From assembly GCF_003287955.1 (NCBI RefSeq), contig NZ_QMKP01000010.1:62001-126000 (forward strand): 64,000 bases of DNA. Reading direction: 5' to 3'. The translations under genes were made by a program, and so were the position numbers. Source of the stretch: Arthrobacter sp. AQ5-06. GTDB taxonomy: Bacteria > Actinomycetota > Actinomycetes > Actinomycetales > Micrococcaceae. The notes under the pieces were generated by a model. That model saw only the letters and a list, made by a program, of their open reading frames with translations. It made no database searches and was not told the DNA's origin. Below, one piece after another: positions 49,789 to 58,966 of this stretch; position 1 is the stretch's first letter; the number at the start of each line of letters is the position of its first letter.

Positions 49789-50802
49789 CTATGGCCGCTG
49801 GCCTTGCACCGCGTGGCGCCAGAGCCAGAAGTCCCGGTCGGACACCACGGCCTGACGGAGCTTTTCTGTTCCGTGGGCGGCCTCGGCCTGACCCGCCAGC
49901 CTGAACGCCAGCGTGGCCGCGGACCTGGCCCAGGTTGCGATGACCAGCAGCGGAATCAGCGCAGCATCCACCCCGCGCAGGTCCAGGTGGCCGGCGAGGT
50001 GTGCCAGTGCCCACCCGCCCGGGCCGAACGCCTTCTCAAACGCCGCGAGCTGGCTGGCGCGGTCGAAAGCCAGTTCGCTTGATTCACTCAAGTACTGGAG
50101 GTAAAAGACCAGGTCATGCCCGGGAACGCCGTCGGTGCGGGCCCGTTCCCAGTCGACCACCTGCAACCCTTGGTGGGGCTTGAGGAAGAGATTGGGGTGG
50201 CTCAAATCGCCATGCTCGACGACGGCGGGCAGCTGGATGTGACGCAGCGGCGCCAGTATCTCGTGGGTCCGTTCCACCAGTGCCATGATCTCGACTTCCT
50301 GGGACACGAGTCCTGTGAGCGCCTTCAGCGGATGGCTGATGGTCCGGTCGTACCAGCCGTCGTTCAGGGCGGCAGCCTGCGTGCACGGCAAGGCGTCCAC
50401 AAAGGCAGTGCCCGCGCTGACGGCGCCAGCCAGATCCGCCGCCACCTGTCGGGGGTCCAGGGGTACTCCTGTCACCGCGGTTTCGACGAGCACCGTGTGG
50501 GCGCCGACGTCGCAGACGGTCACCACCTGCGGGACACCGATGACGGACCTTGCAGCACCCGTGTTGAGCTGCCTCAGGACGTCGGCTTCATGGCGCACGC
50601 TGTCGTTCTCGCCAGGCTGCCGCGGCACCTTGACCACGAGGCTGGGTTCGTTGGCTCCAGCCGCAAATACCAGGGCCACCACATGCTTGGATGTGACAAA
50701 CTTGGGCGTCAGCAGGACGCTTTCCCAGCGGCTGCCTATCCCGTATTTGTCCAGCTCGAGCTCCTCGTAATGCTCGACCAGGAAACGGTCGACGAAAGTC
50801 AT
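49789..50802 (-). CDS. APH/choline-kinase-fold phosphotransferase
   Basis: A 337-residue kinase of the aminoglycoside phosphotransferase fold. An ATP-binding N-lobe (LVVKVPRQPGEND and HEADVLRQLN), the catalytic loop VVEHGDLSHPNLFL (about residue 205, Brenner-type HGDxxxxN) and the metal-binding DWE (about residue 225) are intact. Antibiotic resistance is unlikely given the setting: it is the last gene of a polysaccharide operon and overlaps the fusion protein's stop by 4 bp (ATGA). A sugar, choline-like or lipid substrate kinase is more plausible. Confidence 0.82.
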   Translation of the reverse strand: MTFVDRFLVEHYEELELDKYGIGSRWESVLLTPKFVTSKHVVALVFAAGANEPSLVVKVPRQPGENDSVRHEADVLRQLNTGAARSVIGVPQVVTVCDVGAHTVLVETAVTGVPLDPRQVAADLAGAVSAGTAFVDALPCTQAAALNDGWYDRTISHPLKALTGLVSQEVEIMALVERTHEILAPLRHIQLPAVVEHGDLSHPNLFLKPHQGLQVVDWERARTDGVPGHDLVFYLQYLSESSELAFDRASQLAAFEKAFGPGGWALAHLAGHLDLRGVDAALIPLLVIATWARSAATLAFRLAGQAEAAHGTEKLRQAVVSDRDFWLWRHAVQGQRP

Positions 50803-52685
50803 TGCGGCTCCGCGGGTGGGCGCCGGCCTGTGACGGTTCCTTCCGGAACAGCCAAGTCAAACACGCCCAGGAGCAGTGCCAGCCGTGCGGCAAAGGCCTT
50901 GGCTGCACCGAAGCGGACATCCTTGTGCAGTGCCAGGGTGTCCCTGATCGCCGCTGCTGACGCCGCAGGAACGATGCGGGTGGTCTGGTCCAGTGACGGC
51001 GCATCCCAGTAGACGCTGACGTCCTGGTAGCCGCTGCGGACGAACGCGTTTTTCCAGCCTTTCAGGGTGCGGGGCCCGGACCTTTGGAACAGCGAACGCC
51101 GGGCCTCGACGCACATCCAGCCGCCGGATTCCACCGCGGCTGAGGCAGACCTGAAGGCCGCCAGATCGGGAACGGTGAGGAGCACAACGCCGTAGGTCCT
51201 GCCATGGTCCCCGTGTTGGTCCGGTGGAAGGACCGCCGCTGAGGGGTCCAGCAAGTGGAGGGCGGACGCCATTTCGGGGCCGGTCGCACCGCCATACGCC
51301 ACGCTTCGGGGCTGGAGGTCAGGGAGCAGGAACCGCCAGTCCATCAGCTGCCACAGGTGCAATGACAGGGCGTCGGCTCCTTCCTCGTCGGGCCCGTCGC
51401 CGGGACGCTGCCCGGCCCCCAGCGCCGGTGAGAGCCGGCGCCACACCAGCCCGGTCGACTGGCCGAGGACGCGCTCCGGGGCCTGGGCGGCGTCGATGAC
51501 GGTGCTGCCCGGCAGCTGGGCGGCAAGGTTCCGATACGCCAGCCGCCAGCCCTCCAGGATTTCAGGTGAGTGCTCACCCTTCCTGTCGAACATGACCTGG
51601 CCGGGAACATCGAGGACCAGCAAGAGGTCAGGAGGCCGCACCACCGCAAAGGCAATGGCATTCGTGGCCTTCGCCAGGATGCCGCCCACGGCGCCGTTCG
51701 AGGCACCGCCCGTGCCGGCCCCGGGCAGCAGGGCGTCATAGGGCACCCGGTCCATCAGCACCAGCCGGCCAAGCAGGCTCCAGAACCTGGCCAGCAACCC
51801 GCCGCGGACCGCCCGGTAGATCTTCTTGACGGTGCGTCCGCCAGGAACCTTGCCGAACCAGGAGTCCCAAGGGCCCGCCCCCCACATGCCCATGTACACA
51901 TACTTGGTGGGCAGGGGTAAGGCTGCCTGAAGTCCGCGGAGCAGCGTGGTCTTACCCGCGCCGTCGGGAGCCATCACCCCCACCACTGGCCCCTTGTCCT
52001 GGAGCCGGGCGCCGAGCAGCCGAAGACCCCGGTGCCTTGCGGCGACCAGCCGCGGTACTGCCGGGGCCCAGGCCCACCTGGCCGTGATCGCGGCCGCAAC
52101 GGCCGGCACGTCGTCGAACCTGCCCGTCCGGACCAACTCCAGGACGTTCGCGGCTGTGCCCGGCCCCACGCGGCTGTCAACAAAGCCGGCAAGGGAGTCA
52201 TGGGCCGAAGCAGCGGCGGCCGCATTCCGGGCTGCCGCCATTCGGGGTGGCGCGATCCTCCCTTTGTCCAGGAACAGGTGGAGCAACTGCAGCCAGGCCT
52301 GATCCGGCAGCGCAGGGAGCCACAACGGGCCGCTCCGCACGCGCCCGCCCAAACAGCGCCGAGCCAATGGGGTCCGCCATTGCTGATATGGCCCGAAAGT
52401 TATGTCCGAAACAATATCCAGCTTCACCCAGGCGTTGGTCCTGGCGGAATAACAGAAGTAGAAGCGATGGCTGCCGTGGCCCGGTGCCAGGATACGGCGG
52501 AAGCCGGCGGCTTCCAGCAGCTTGTCCAGAACCGGGAGCAACTCGCTGGCGACAAGAATGTCCACATCGCCGGCGGGACGGGCCAGGTCATCTTCCCCCC
52601 GGAGCAGGAGCCACGGTAGGCCGGTCCCGTCGAGGGCGTTCAAGGCGGCAGCGAGATTGGGTTCAATTGCCGGCGCCTGTTCCAT
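50799..52685 (-). CDS. Three-part protein: nucleotidyltransferase-like, thymidylate-kinase-like P-loop, methyltransferase-like
   Basis: A 628-residue protein. Residues about 10-120 resemble a minimal nucleotidyltransferase (LPWLLLRGEDDLARPAGDVDILVASEL). Residues about 230-430 are a thymidylate-kinase-like P-loop domain with Walker A VMAPDGAGKTTLLRGL and FDRKGEHSPEILEGWRLAYRNLA. Residues about 440-600 look like a degenerate class I methyltransferase (QLMDWRFLLPDLQPRSVAYGG, VESGGWMCVEARRSLFQRSGPRTLKGWKNAFVRSGYQDVSVYWDAP). The ATG at 52685 is 4 bp after the upstream stop; an ATG at 52706 is an alternative. Function unknown; the neighbours imply modification of a surface glycan or its nucleotide donor. 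Confidence 0.75.
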   Translation of the reverse strand: MEQAPAIEPNLAAALNALDGTGLPWLLLRGEDDLARPAGDVDILVASELLPVLDKLLEAAGFRRILAPGHGSHRFYFCYSARTNAWVKLDIVSDITFGPYQQWRTPLARRCLGGRVRSGPLWLPALPDQAWLQLLHLFLDKGRIAPPRMAAARNAAAAASAHDSLAGFVDSRVGPGTAANVLELVRTGRFDDVPAVAAAITARWAWAPAVPRLVAARHRGLRLLGARLQDKGPVVGVMAPDGAGKTTLLRGLQAALPLPTKYVYMGMWGAGPWDSWFGKVPGGRTVKKIYRAVRGGLLARFWSLLGRLVLMDRVPYDALLPGAGTGGASNGAVGGILAKATNAIAFAVVRPPDLLLVLDVPGQVMFDRKGEHSPEILEGWRLAYRNLAAQLPGSTVIDAAQAPERVLGQSTGLVWRRLSPALGAGQRPGDGPDEEGADALSLHLWQLMDWRFLLPDLQPRSVAYGGATGPEMASALHLLDPSAAVLPPDQHGDHGRTYGVVLLTVPDLAAFRSASAAVESGGWMCVEARRSLFQRSGPRTLKGWKNAFVRSGYQDVSVYWDAPSLDQTTRIVPAASAAAIRDTLALHKDVRFGAAKAFAARLALLLGVFDLAVPEGTVTGRRPPAEPQ

Positions 52686-52689
52686 GGCA

Positions 52690-53559
52690 TCAGGGCGCGT
52701 AGGCATACTGCACCGCCCAATCAATCTGCAAATGCCCGGACGTTCCTGCAGCGGGATAGGTTCCGTTGGCGCGGTCCGAGGTCTCAGCCTGCAATGTCCA
52801 CCGCATCGGAGTATCGGGAACTCCTGACGGCAGCGTCGTCTGATCGATGAGTCGGCCGTCGAAGAGCCACTGGACCTTCCCGGGTGTCCACTCCGTCGTC
52901 GCCACATGCCAATCGCCCGGTCCTGTAGGCGTAAAGATGCGCTCCGGAGGATCGAACTTCATCGCGCCGATGGCCAGTGAGCCCTTTACCGCTGAGCCGC
53001 CGTAAAGGGGCCCATCGAGTCCACCCTCGGGCCAGTCAATTTCACCTTCATTCCAGTTATCGCTGACCGGCCACAAAAGAAAGGCAATTTTGTAACCGGG
53101 CATGGAATCGTATCTGAATCGGATGGAGTACCGGCCATATGTTTGCCCAATATAACCAAAGGGAATGACGCTCGCCACCCGCGGGGAGCCGGCTGCAGCA
53201 TGGAGAAAGTAGTCCAGTGTTCCATCACTTACTGAAAGGACTTCATCCGGCGCGTATGACCCTCTGCCCGAGCTGTCGGCGAAGCCGGAATATCCCCTCA
53301 TTTCAGCGCCGTAGACATCGCCCACCCTTCCTGGGCTTGCCACCGTCGTAAAATCCTGCGCACCCGTCTGCTTCCATCCAGGAAGATCACCCACGGGCAT
53401 TTCTGTCGACCTTCCTGTGATCAGGGCTGGAATCCAGACTGCCACCGCAATTAGTGCGGCTGCCGCCGCAATGGCAGGCCCAAGACGTTTGCGGAACAGG
53501 GAGCTCCTAACCTGCTGACTTGAATCTATAGATCCTGACCGTATCGTTGCTGAAGACAT
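52690..53559 (-). CDS. Membrane-anchored glycoside hydrolase family 16-like protein
   Basis: A 289-residue protein with an N-terminal helix (LGPAIAAAAALIAVAVWIPALI) and a GH16 jelly roll. The catalytic motif EGEIDWPEG (E-x-D-x-x-E) is intact, preceded by GYKIAFLLWPVSDNWN and followed by DWHVATTEWTPGKVQWLFDGRLI. The ATG at 53559 is preferred; it overlaps the end of the upstream membrane-protein gene by 53 bp, and no later start is available. It may trim or link the polymer made by this operon, as lichenase/licheninase-like or transglycosylase enzymes do. It differs strongly from the GH16 protein at 45896. Confidence 0.82.
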   Translation of the reverse strand: MSSATIRSGSIDSSQQVRSSLFRKRLGPAIAAAAALIAVAVWIPALITGRSTEMPVGDLPGWKQTGAQDFTTVASPGRVGDVYGAEMRGYSGFADSSGRGSYAPDEVLSVSDGTLDYFLHAAAGSPRVASVIPFGYIGQTYGRYSIRFRYDSMPGYKIAFLLWPVSDNWNEGEIDWPEGGLDGPLYGGSAVKGSLAIGAMKFDPPERIFTPTGPGDWHVATTEWTPGKVQWLFDGRLIDQTTLPSGVPDTPMRWTLQAETSDRANGTYPAAGTSGHLQIDWAVQYAYAP

Positions 53560-55771
53560 TCTCGACACCGACTCCATTCTCAAGCAGACCCTCCAGCTCC
53601 GGCAAATATTCGGCCTCAAAGCGCTTCTTTTCTACCGCCTGACGTTTTTGTTCCTCAGAAATAATTACGTAGTTGTTTTCCGCTCCGCGCAGGTGGTCAG
53701 CGTATGCGCGCAATCCTTCAACGCTGATATTTCCATCGGCACGCCTGAAATAGTCGACCAGGGACGACACACTTCCCCATTTGAGATAGTGCGGGTAATT
53801 TGGTCCCACGAGAAGGGGGAAGAAATACTTCGTATCAAAAACGAGGTCGCCGGATTTGGTGTTCACATCAAGCCATTGGCTAGCGACGACGTCGTCTTTG
53901 GAAACGCGGTAATCCGCCTCAGGCTGGAAGTGCACCACGGTGAACAGCATGGCCATTGCAACAAGACTGGCACTCGCACCAATGACCGCCCTGCGGGTCC
54001 GCACGGGGCCGGACCAGAACAGCCAGGCAATGCCTATGGAAAGCCAGGGCAAGGCGAAGAGGAAGACCCTGAAGCGCGCCTCGCCGCCGTACGACTGCGC
54101 CAGCAGTCCCAGTGTCGGAGCGAAGGCCAGCCAGGCAACAACCAGGGTGGTGCGCACGTGGCCATGCAGCAAACGGCGGATAAAGCCCGCAACTGCCAGG
54201 ACGCCGGTGCCCAGCGTGAGGACCACAGCCAAGTGTGCCAGGGTCTGGCCGGTCAGCACCCAGGCGCCCAAGGTCAGCGGGTCGGTGGCCGGCGGTTTGT
54301 AGCCCGTGTTGGCGAATATGTTGAAGCCGCTGAAGAGTCCGTATTTTCCTTTGACATAGGCAAGGTTGGGAATAAAGTATGCCAGCGGTAGTGCGAGCAT
54401 TGCCGGACCCAACCAACGCGGCCTGAAATAGCCTGACATAAAGAGGGGGAATAGCCCCAGGACCGCCAAGTAGGGCGTCAACTGATGACTGACTACAATC
54501 ACTGCCTGAATTATCAGAATGGCCACACATGCCACAAGTTGCCCCGGAGAACCGGGCCGTTCCCAGATGCTGGGTATGGTCATCGGGTGTCGCTGCTTCA
54601 CCCGTTGCACCATTCGCGAATTCCTGATCCGCTTTTCGAAGCCGGCCATCCACTTGAAAGGTACCCCCCTCAGGAAGGTCAGGGCGATGAGGCACATGGC
54701 GAGGTACAGGGAGTAGGAATAGGACTGCGGGGCGTAGTAATTCTGGTTCACCCAATTGGCAAGGGTGAACACTAGCGTTGCAGTCCAATAGACGCGCGCC
54801 CTGTCGGAGATCGTACGCACGATCGCGAGGACAAGAACCGCATCGACCAGGGCAAATCCGGTTTCGGCCCACGCAGCGTAGTCAAGGGCGTTCCGATATC
54901 CCATCACTTCGCCCAGGTAGGCACTGAGGGCAAAAAAGCCAGGCCAACGGTTGTAGATGTCTATCGAGGGATCCACTTGCCCGGTGGCCGAGATGAAGTT
55001 CGTGACGGCGATGTGCTTGTAGGTCCAGGGAAACCGGGGGACCTCGGCGAGCAGGCCAGCTGACGAATAGAGGACAACGACGAGGCTGGAGAATGCGGCG
55101 CTCATCAGCAGGGTTGAGAACGTCTTCCTGGCCACAATGCCGCAAACACACGTCCCCACTATGAGCCCCACGGCGATGTACCAGGCGAGCGGGAGCTCGG
55201 GTAGCAGCCCGAAGTCGCCCAGCCTCCCGTTTCCAGCAGTGGCCAGCCCATAGACCCACAGGTCAGCCGCCGCAGCGAGGCTCAGCCAAGGCACCAACGC
55301 ATTGAACCGGGAGCGCCCATGCGGTTCCCGTCCTCCGGCGGCGCTGGGCCGGGGGCCCCCTGGTGCGGCGCCCCGAACGAAGGTTCCCGGCAAGTAGGGG
55401 CCTGGCTTCAGGACGATGAAGCAGACTGAGGCAAGGACGATGACGGCCGCCCCCTGGCGGGGATACCAGAACCCTGTCCACGCCATCGCCAAGGCCAGGG
55501 TGGTGTAGACCGCGGCGCTGGCAGCCACCGTCCAGACAAGCCGGGACGCCCGGTCCGCGGCGGGAAGCCGGGACAGCACCACCCACCCCGGCAACGCCAG
55601 GCACACCACAAGCTTGAAGGCAGCCAAAGGTGCTCCGCCGATGTCCATGAGGATCAGGAAAGCCGCAGCCAGTCCGAGTACCGCCAGCGCGGCGTCGAAG
55701 TACCGTGGCCGCCTTGCCGACGTTTGCGGGTGCGGCAGCGGGGAAACATCATCTCGGATTAGCAGAGCCAT
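53507..55771 (-). CDS. Large polytopic membrane protein, putative polymerase or GT-C glycosyltransferase
   Basis: A 754-residue protein with about fourteen to sixteen membrane helices. A periplasmic-type C-terminal tail of about 120 residues (YRVSKDDVVASQWLDVNTKSGDLVFDTKYFFP onward) follows. The pattern of a large hydrophobic body plus a soluble C-terminus recalls GT-C enzymes or Wzy-like polymerases. The loop HIAVTNFISATGQVDPSIDIYNRWPGFFALSAYLGE could hold the acidic catalytic residues, but no diagnostic motif was recognised. The ATG at 55771 has AGGAGG 8 bases upstream. It follows the GT2 gene by 72 bp in the operon. Confidence 0.8.
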   Translation of the reverse strand: MALLIRDDVSPLPHPQTSARRPRYFDAALAVLGLAAAFLILMDIGGAPLAAFKLVVCLALPGWVVLSRLPAADRASRLVWTVAASAAVYTTLALAMAWTGFWYPRQGAAVIVLASVCFIVLKPGPYLPGTFVRGAAPGGPRPSAAGGREPHGRSRFNALVPWLSLAAAADLWVYGLATAGNGRLGDFGLLPELPLAWYIAVGLIVGTCVCGIVARKTFSTLLMSAAFSSLVVVLYSSAGLLAEVPRFPWTYKHIAVTNFISATGQVDPSIDIYNRWPGFFALSAYLGEVMGYRNALDYAAWAETGFALVDAVLVLAIVRTISDRARVYWTATLVFTLANWVNQNYYAPQSYSYSLYLAMCLIALTFLRGVPFKWMAGFEKRIRNSRMVQRVKQRHPMTIPSIWERPGSPGQLVACVAILIIQAVIVVSHQLTPYLAVLGLFPLFMSGYFRPRWLGPAMLALPLAYFIPNLAYVKGKYGLFSGFNIFANTGYKPPATDPLTLGAWVLTGQTLAHLAVVLTLGTGVLAVAGFIRRLLHGHVRTTLVVAWLAFAPTLGLLAQSYGGEARFRVFLFALPWLSIGIAWLFWSGPVRTRRAVIGASASLVAMAMLFTVVHFQPEADYRVSKDDVVASQWLDVNTKSGDLVFDTKYFFPLLVGPNYPHYLKWGSVSSLVDYFRRADGNISVEGLRAYADHLRGAENNYVIISEEQKRQAVEKKRFEAEYLPELEGLLENGVGVENVFSNDTVRIYRFKSAG

Positions 55772-55843
55772 CGGCGCAACCTCCTGGGTTTGGTGTGAGT
55801 GAATATCCAGCCTGATTCCCATGAACGAGTCCAAGGGGCCCAT

Positions 55844-57154
55844 TCATGACGTCTTGGCAGCCCCCGCCCAGCGTTCAAGGAGATAGTTGAGCGGTCCGCG
55901 CGCCAGGGAGTACAGCTCCAGCCGCAACACCTGGGCGAGTTGCTGATCCCAGGAATCATGGCCAAGGCCGGGCTCCGCTGCCGGCCGGCGTGATGTGCCC
56001 GCGCTTTGCAGGAAATTCCAGGCGACGCGCGGAGTGCGGGCCAGCGCCAGCCGGGCCGTGTGAGGGTTCAGGAGGATTTTGGTGAGCCAGGCACCAAGTC
56101 CGCTGCCATAGCCGCGGGCCTGGGCGCTCAGTTCCTCCAGGCCACCACGGTGGCGGTGCCAGGCAATCGCGGACGGCTGAACCACCAGGCTGTATCCCTC
56201 AAGGATCACCCGGGTGAACATGTCAATGTCTTCACCCCCGCCGGTGCGGGTTCCGACTCCCAAAGCGTTGTCGAAGCCGCCCAGGCTCAGTGCCGTGCGG
56301 CGATCCAGCGCGAAATTCGCACCCGTTCCGAAAGCGCCGGGACAGAAGGGGAACTTCGGAAGTCCTTTGGGCGGATCGGCTAAGGAGTAGATCTTGGGCG
56401 CAACGCTTTTGGACCAGCTGACGCGGTCATCGAAGTATCCCTGCGCCGGCGACCGCAGTTCGCCGGCCGGCACGAGTCCCGTGACACAGGCCGTGCCTGG
56501 CATGCGATCGAAACCAGCGGCGATTTCGTGCAACCACGCCTCGTCGACAACGACGTCGTCATCGGTGAAGGCGACGATGTCGCCCTGTGCGCGACGGAGG
56601 CCCGCATTCCGTGCCTTGGAGAGCCCCGGGGCAGGCTCGGTGATGAGCGTCATCCGGGGGTCGTCAAACTCGTCGCGCACCATATTGGCGGTTTCGGCAG
56701 TCCTTGGCGCATTGTCCACCACCAGTACATCGAAATTTGGGTAGCCAAGATCCAGGATGGCAGTCAGGGCCCCCCGGAGCAGTGCGGCCCGGTCCCGCGT
56801 GCAGACGACAACCGTGACGGACGGAGTTGATGACACTCCGGGGGCCACTGGTGTAACGGCCGGAAGGCCCGCGACAGCCTCCTCCAGAACCGCCCTCTCA
56901 AGCATCCCTCCGGTGGCCTCCACATCCACGAAGCCTCGGACAGCGGTCCCTTGGCGCACCAAAAGCCGTGCACGGTCGTAGCCTGCGTGGTTGAGCAACT
57001 GCAATCGGGTGTGATCGGAGAGGCGATCCAGATCAACGGCGCCGATCCACCGGGCTCCCGACCACTCCGGCGCGGCGGCGCTGTCCATAGCCGGTGCCAA
57101 CTGAAAGGCAGACCGCTCCTCGAAAGGCATGAGCTCACCAACACGCTCACTCAC
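55844..57154 (-). CDS. Family 2 glycosyltransferase
   Basis: A 436-residue GT2 with an N-terminal extension of about 120 residues resembling mycofactocin/actinobacterial sugar transferases, then the GT-A core: PSVTVVVCTRDRAALLRGALTAIL, the donor motif AFTDDDVVVDEAWL (about residue 225), and GGGEDIDMFTRVILEGY with the acid base. No membrane helix. The GTG at 57154 overlaps the upstream gene's stop (GTGA) and is preceded by GGAGG, which decides the start. Confidence 0.87.
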   Translation of the reverse strand: MSERVGELMPFEERSAFQLAPAMDSAAAPEWSGARWIGAVDLDRLSDHTRLQLLNHAGYDRARLLVRQGTAVRGFVDVEATGGMLERAVLEEAVAGLPAVTPVAPGVSSTPSVTVVVCTRDRAALLRGALTAILDLGYPNFDVLVVDNAPRTAETANMVRDEFDDPRMTLITEPAPGLSKARNAGLRRAQGDIVAFTDDDVVVDEAWLHEIAAGFDRMPGTACVTGLVPAGELRSPAQGYFDDRVSWSKSVAPKIYSLADPPKGLPKFPFCPGAFGTGANFALDRRTALSLGGFDNALGVGTRTGGGEDIDMFTRVILEGYSLVVQPSAIAWHRHRGGLEELSAQARGYGSGLGAWLTKILLNPHTARLALARTPRVAWNFLQSAGTSRRPAAEPGLGHDSWDQQLAQVLRLELYSLARGPLNYLLERWAGAAKTS

Positions 57155-58149
57155 TGAACTTCCCTCCACGGTGCGCCTACAAGGGCAGTCCCGGACCGCG
57201 GGCGGCCCTCGACGTGGGCTATCCGGCGTCCGCGTACGTACCCGGCTGCGGTGCATGCCAGGACCGCAATGACAGCGCCCGCCCGACCCAGCCCCTGTGG
57301 GTTGTCGCCCCGGCCCCAATCGCGCACTCCCGCAAATACGGCCCGTGGCAGGACGCTGCGCACGTACCGCCGTTCCGGGCCCAGAGCCCGTTTGTGGCCT
57401 ACCACCCGGCTGACCTGGGCTTTGGAGATCCCTTCGGACCAGGAACGCGACAGCATGTAGCGCACTGTCCCCCTGTCCGCCGGCACGTGGTGGCGTACCA
57501 CAGCCGCAGGTTCATAGACGATCCGTGATCCAGGTGCGCCCATCTTGGAGCGGATGCAGATCTCTGTCTCCTCGCAGCCGAAGGGCAAGGTGCCCTGGCG
57601 TCCCAGCGAGATGTTGAAGCCGCCAACCTGACGGAGGACTTCAAGCCGGAAGGACATGTTTGCGCCGATGACATTCCGGACTTCGGAAGCCACCTTGGGC
57701 ATTCCGCGGTGGCTGCATCCGACGATCCAGTCGAGCTCTTCCCCGAAGTAGCCCGGCCGGCCCGTTTCCCACACCGGTTCGACGCGTCCGCCGACGGCCA
57801 GCACGTCAGGATCGTCGTAAAAGGCAAGCAGCCGTTCAAGCCAGTCCGGCGCGGCCTCGGCATCATCGTCAAGGAAGGCCACAATGTCTGAGTCCGCCAG
57901 GCCGACGCCGGTGTTGCGTGCTCCGGAAAGCCCGCGGGGTCCGCTGCTCTCCACCACCGTCACGTCATCGACGATCTCGATGAGCCGCTCGTAGAGGTCC
58001 TCGTTGTGGTCAATCACCACCAGGACTTCCTGGGGGGCAACTGACTGGGCCCGGACAGACTCTATGACGTCCAGCAAGAGGTCCCAGCGCCGTTCAGTGT
58101 AGGCACAAATGACGATCGACACGGTGGGACCTGCAATGCGATCCAGCAT
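57151..58149 (-). CDS. Family 2 glycosyltransferase
   Basis: A 332-residue GT2. It shows VSIVICAYTERRWDLLLDVIESVRAQ, the nucleotide/metal motif IVAFLDDDAEAAPDWLERLLAFYDD (about residue 95) and CEETEICIRSKM (acceptor acid). A C-terminal helix (AGAVIAVLACTAAGYVRGR) may anchor it to the membrane. The ATG at 58149 has GGGGAGG five bases upstream and begins 1 bp after the previous gene's stop. It overlaps the next GT2 gene by 4 bp. Confidence 0.88.
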   Translation of the reverse strand: MLDRIAGPTVSIVICAYTERRWDLLLDVIESVRAQSVAPQEVLVVIDHNEDLYERLIEIVDDVTVVESSGPRGLSGARNTGVGLADSDIVAFLDDDAEAAPDWLERLLAFYDDPDVLAVGGRVEPVWETGRPGYFGEELDWIVGCSHRGMPKVASEVRNVIGANMSFRLEVLRQVGGFNISLGRQGTLPFGCEETEICIRSKMGAPGSRIVYEPAAVVRHHVPADRGTVRYMLSRSWSEGISKAQVSRVVGHKRALGPERRYVRSVLPRAVFAGVRDWGRGDNPQGLGRAGAVIAVLACTAAGYVRGRRIAHVEGRPRSGTALVGAPWREVQ

Positions 58150-58150
58150 G

Positions 58151-58966
58151 CTAGCCTCCCCGAACCAGGGAGAGGACTGTCTTGGGGTCCGTGGGCGTCC
58201 TCGGGAAGCTGACATTTGCGTAGGTATACTTCACCCGGCGGAGCGCTTCGGGCCTGGCACCGGCGGTGGGCGCCTCCCACATGGTGCATTCGCGTACCAG
58301 CGTGCCCAGTACCCGCCACCCGTCGCGGAACGTCTGCAGATTCGACGCGCCGGAGATGCGGTCCAGCTCCAGGCTGGGGACTTCTGCAATCCGCAGACCG
58401 GCCTTGGCCGCATGGACAATCAGCTCGGTCTCAATTTCAAAGCCGTCCGATTCCAGCTGCAGGATCTCCAGGCATTCCCGTCGAAACGCTATGTATCCAT
58501 AGCAAAGGTCGGAGTAGTTGCTGTGCAGGACCGCGTTGGCCAGCCCGGTCAGCGCGCGGTTGCCTGCCTTCCTGAGGCGGGTGAGGTCTTCCGACCCTCC
58601 TCCCGTGACGTGGCGTGAGCCTTTAACGAAGTCGTAATCGTGCTGGAGCGGAGAAACAAACCAGCCAATCTCTTGGGGATCCATGCTCCCATCCGCGTCC
58701 AGCATGACGATGATGTCTCCTGAGGCTGCAGCAAACCCGGAGCGAAGGGCCACGCCCTTTCCCTTGCGCTGCTCATTGACGATGACGAGGTCGTCGCGGA
58801 TTGCTTGTGCTACGCCCACTGTGTTGTCCGTGGAACGGCCATCGACGATCACAACCTCGTCCACATACGAGGGCATCCGACGAAGGACCCACGGAATATT
58901 TTTCGCTTCGTTCAGGGTTGGGATGACGACGCTGACTGTGGCCCTAGCGGCTTCTATAGCCGGCAT
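58151..58966 (-). CDS. Family 2 glycosyltransferase, polyprenyl-phosphate type
   Basis: A 271-residue GT2 of the dolichol-phosphate-mannose-synthase type: TVSVVIPTLNEAKNIPWVLRRMPSYVDEVVIVDGRSTDNT, IIVMLDADGSMDPQEI (DxD, about residue 90) and KAGNRALTGLANAVLHSNYSDLCYGYIAFRRE. It may charge an undecaprenyl-phosphate carrier or start the repeat unit. The ATG at 58966 is preferred since the fold begins nine residues later; a GTG at 59014 would add 16 residues. First gene of the minus-strand polysaccharide operon. Confidence 0.87.
   Translation of the reverse strand: MPAIEAARATVSVVIPTLNEAKNIPWVLRRMPSYVDEVVIVDGRSTDNTVGVAQAIRDDLVIVNEQRKGKGVALRSGFAAASGDIIVMLDADGSMDPQEIGWFVSPLQHDYDFVKGSRHVTGGGSEDLTRLRKAGNRALTGLANAVLHSNYSDLCYGYIAFRRECLEILQLESDGFEIETELIVHAAKAGLRIAEVPSLELDRISGASNLQTFRDGWRVLGTLVRECTMWEAPTAGARPEALRRVKYTYANVSFPRTPTDPKTVLSLVRGG

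Noticed and set aside
49789-50802. Aminoglycoside-resistance determinant
   Set aside because: Operon position in a polysaccharide cluster and overall divergence argue against it; only the fold is shared.
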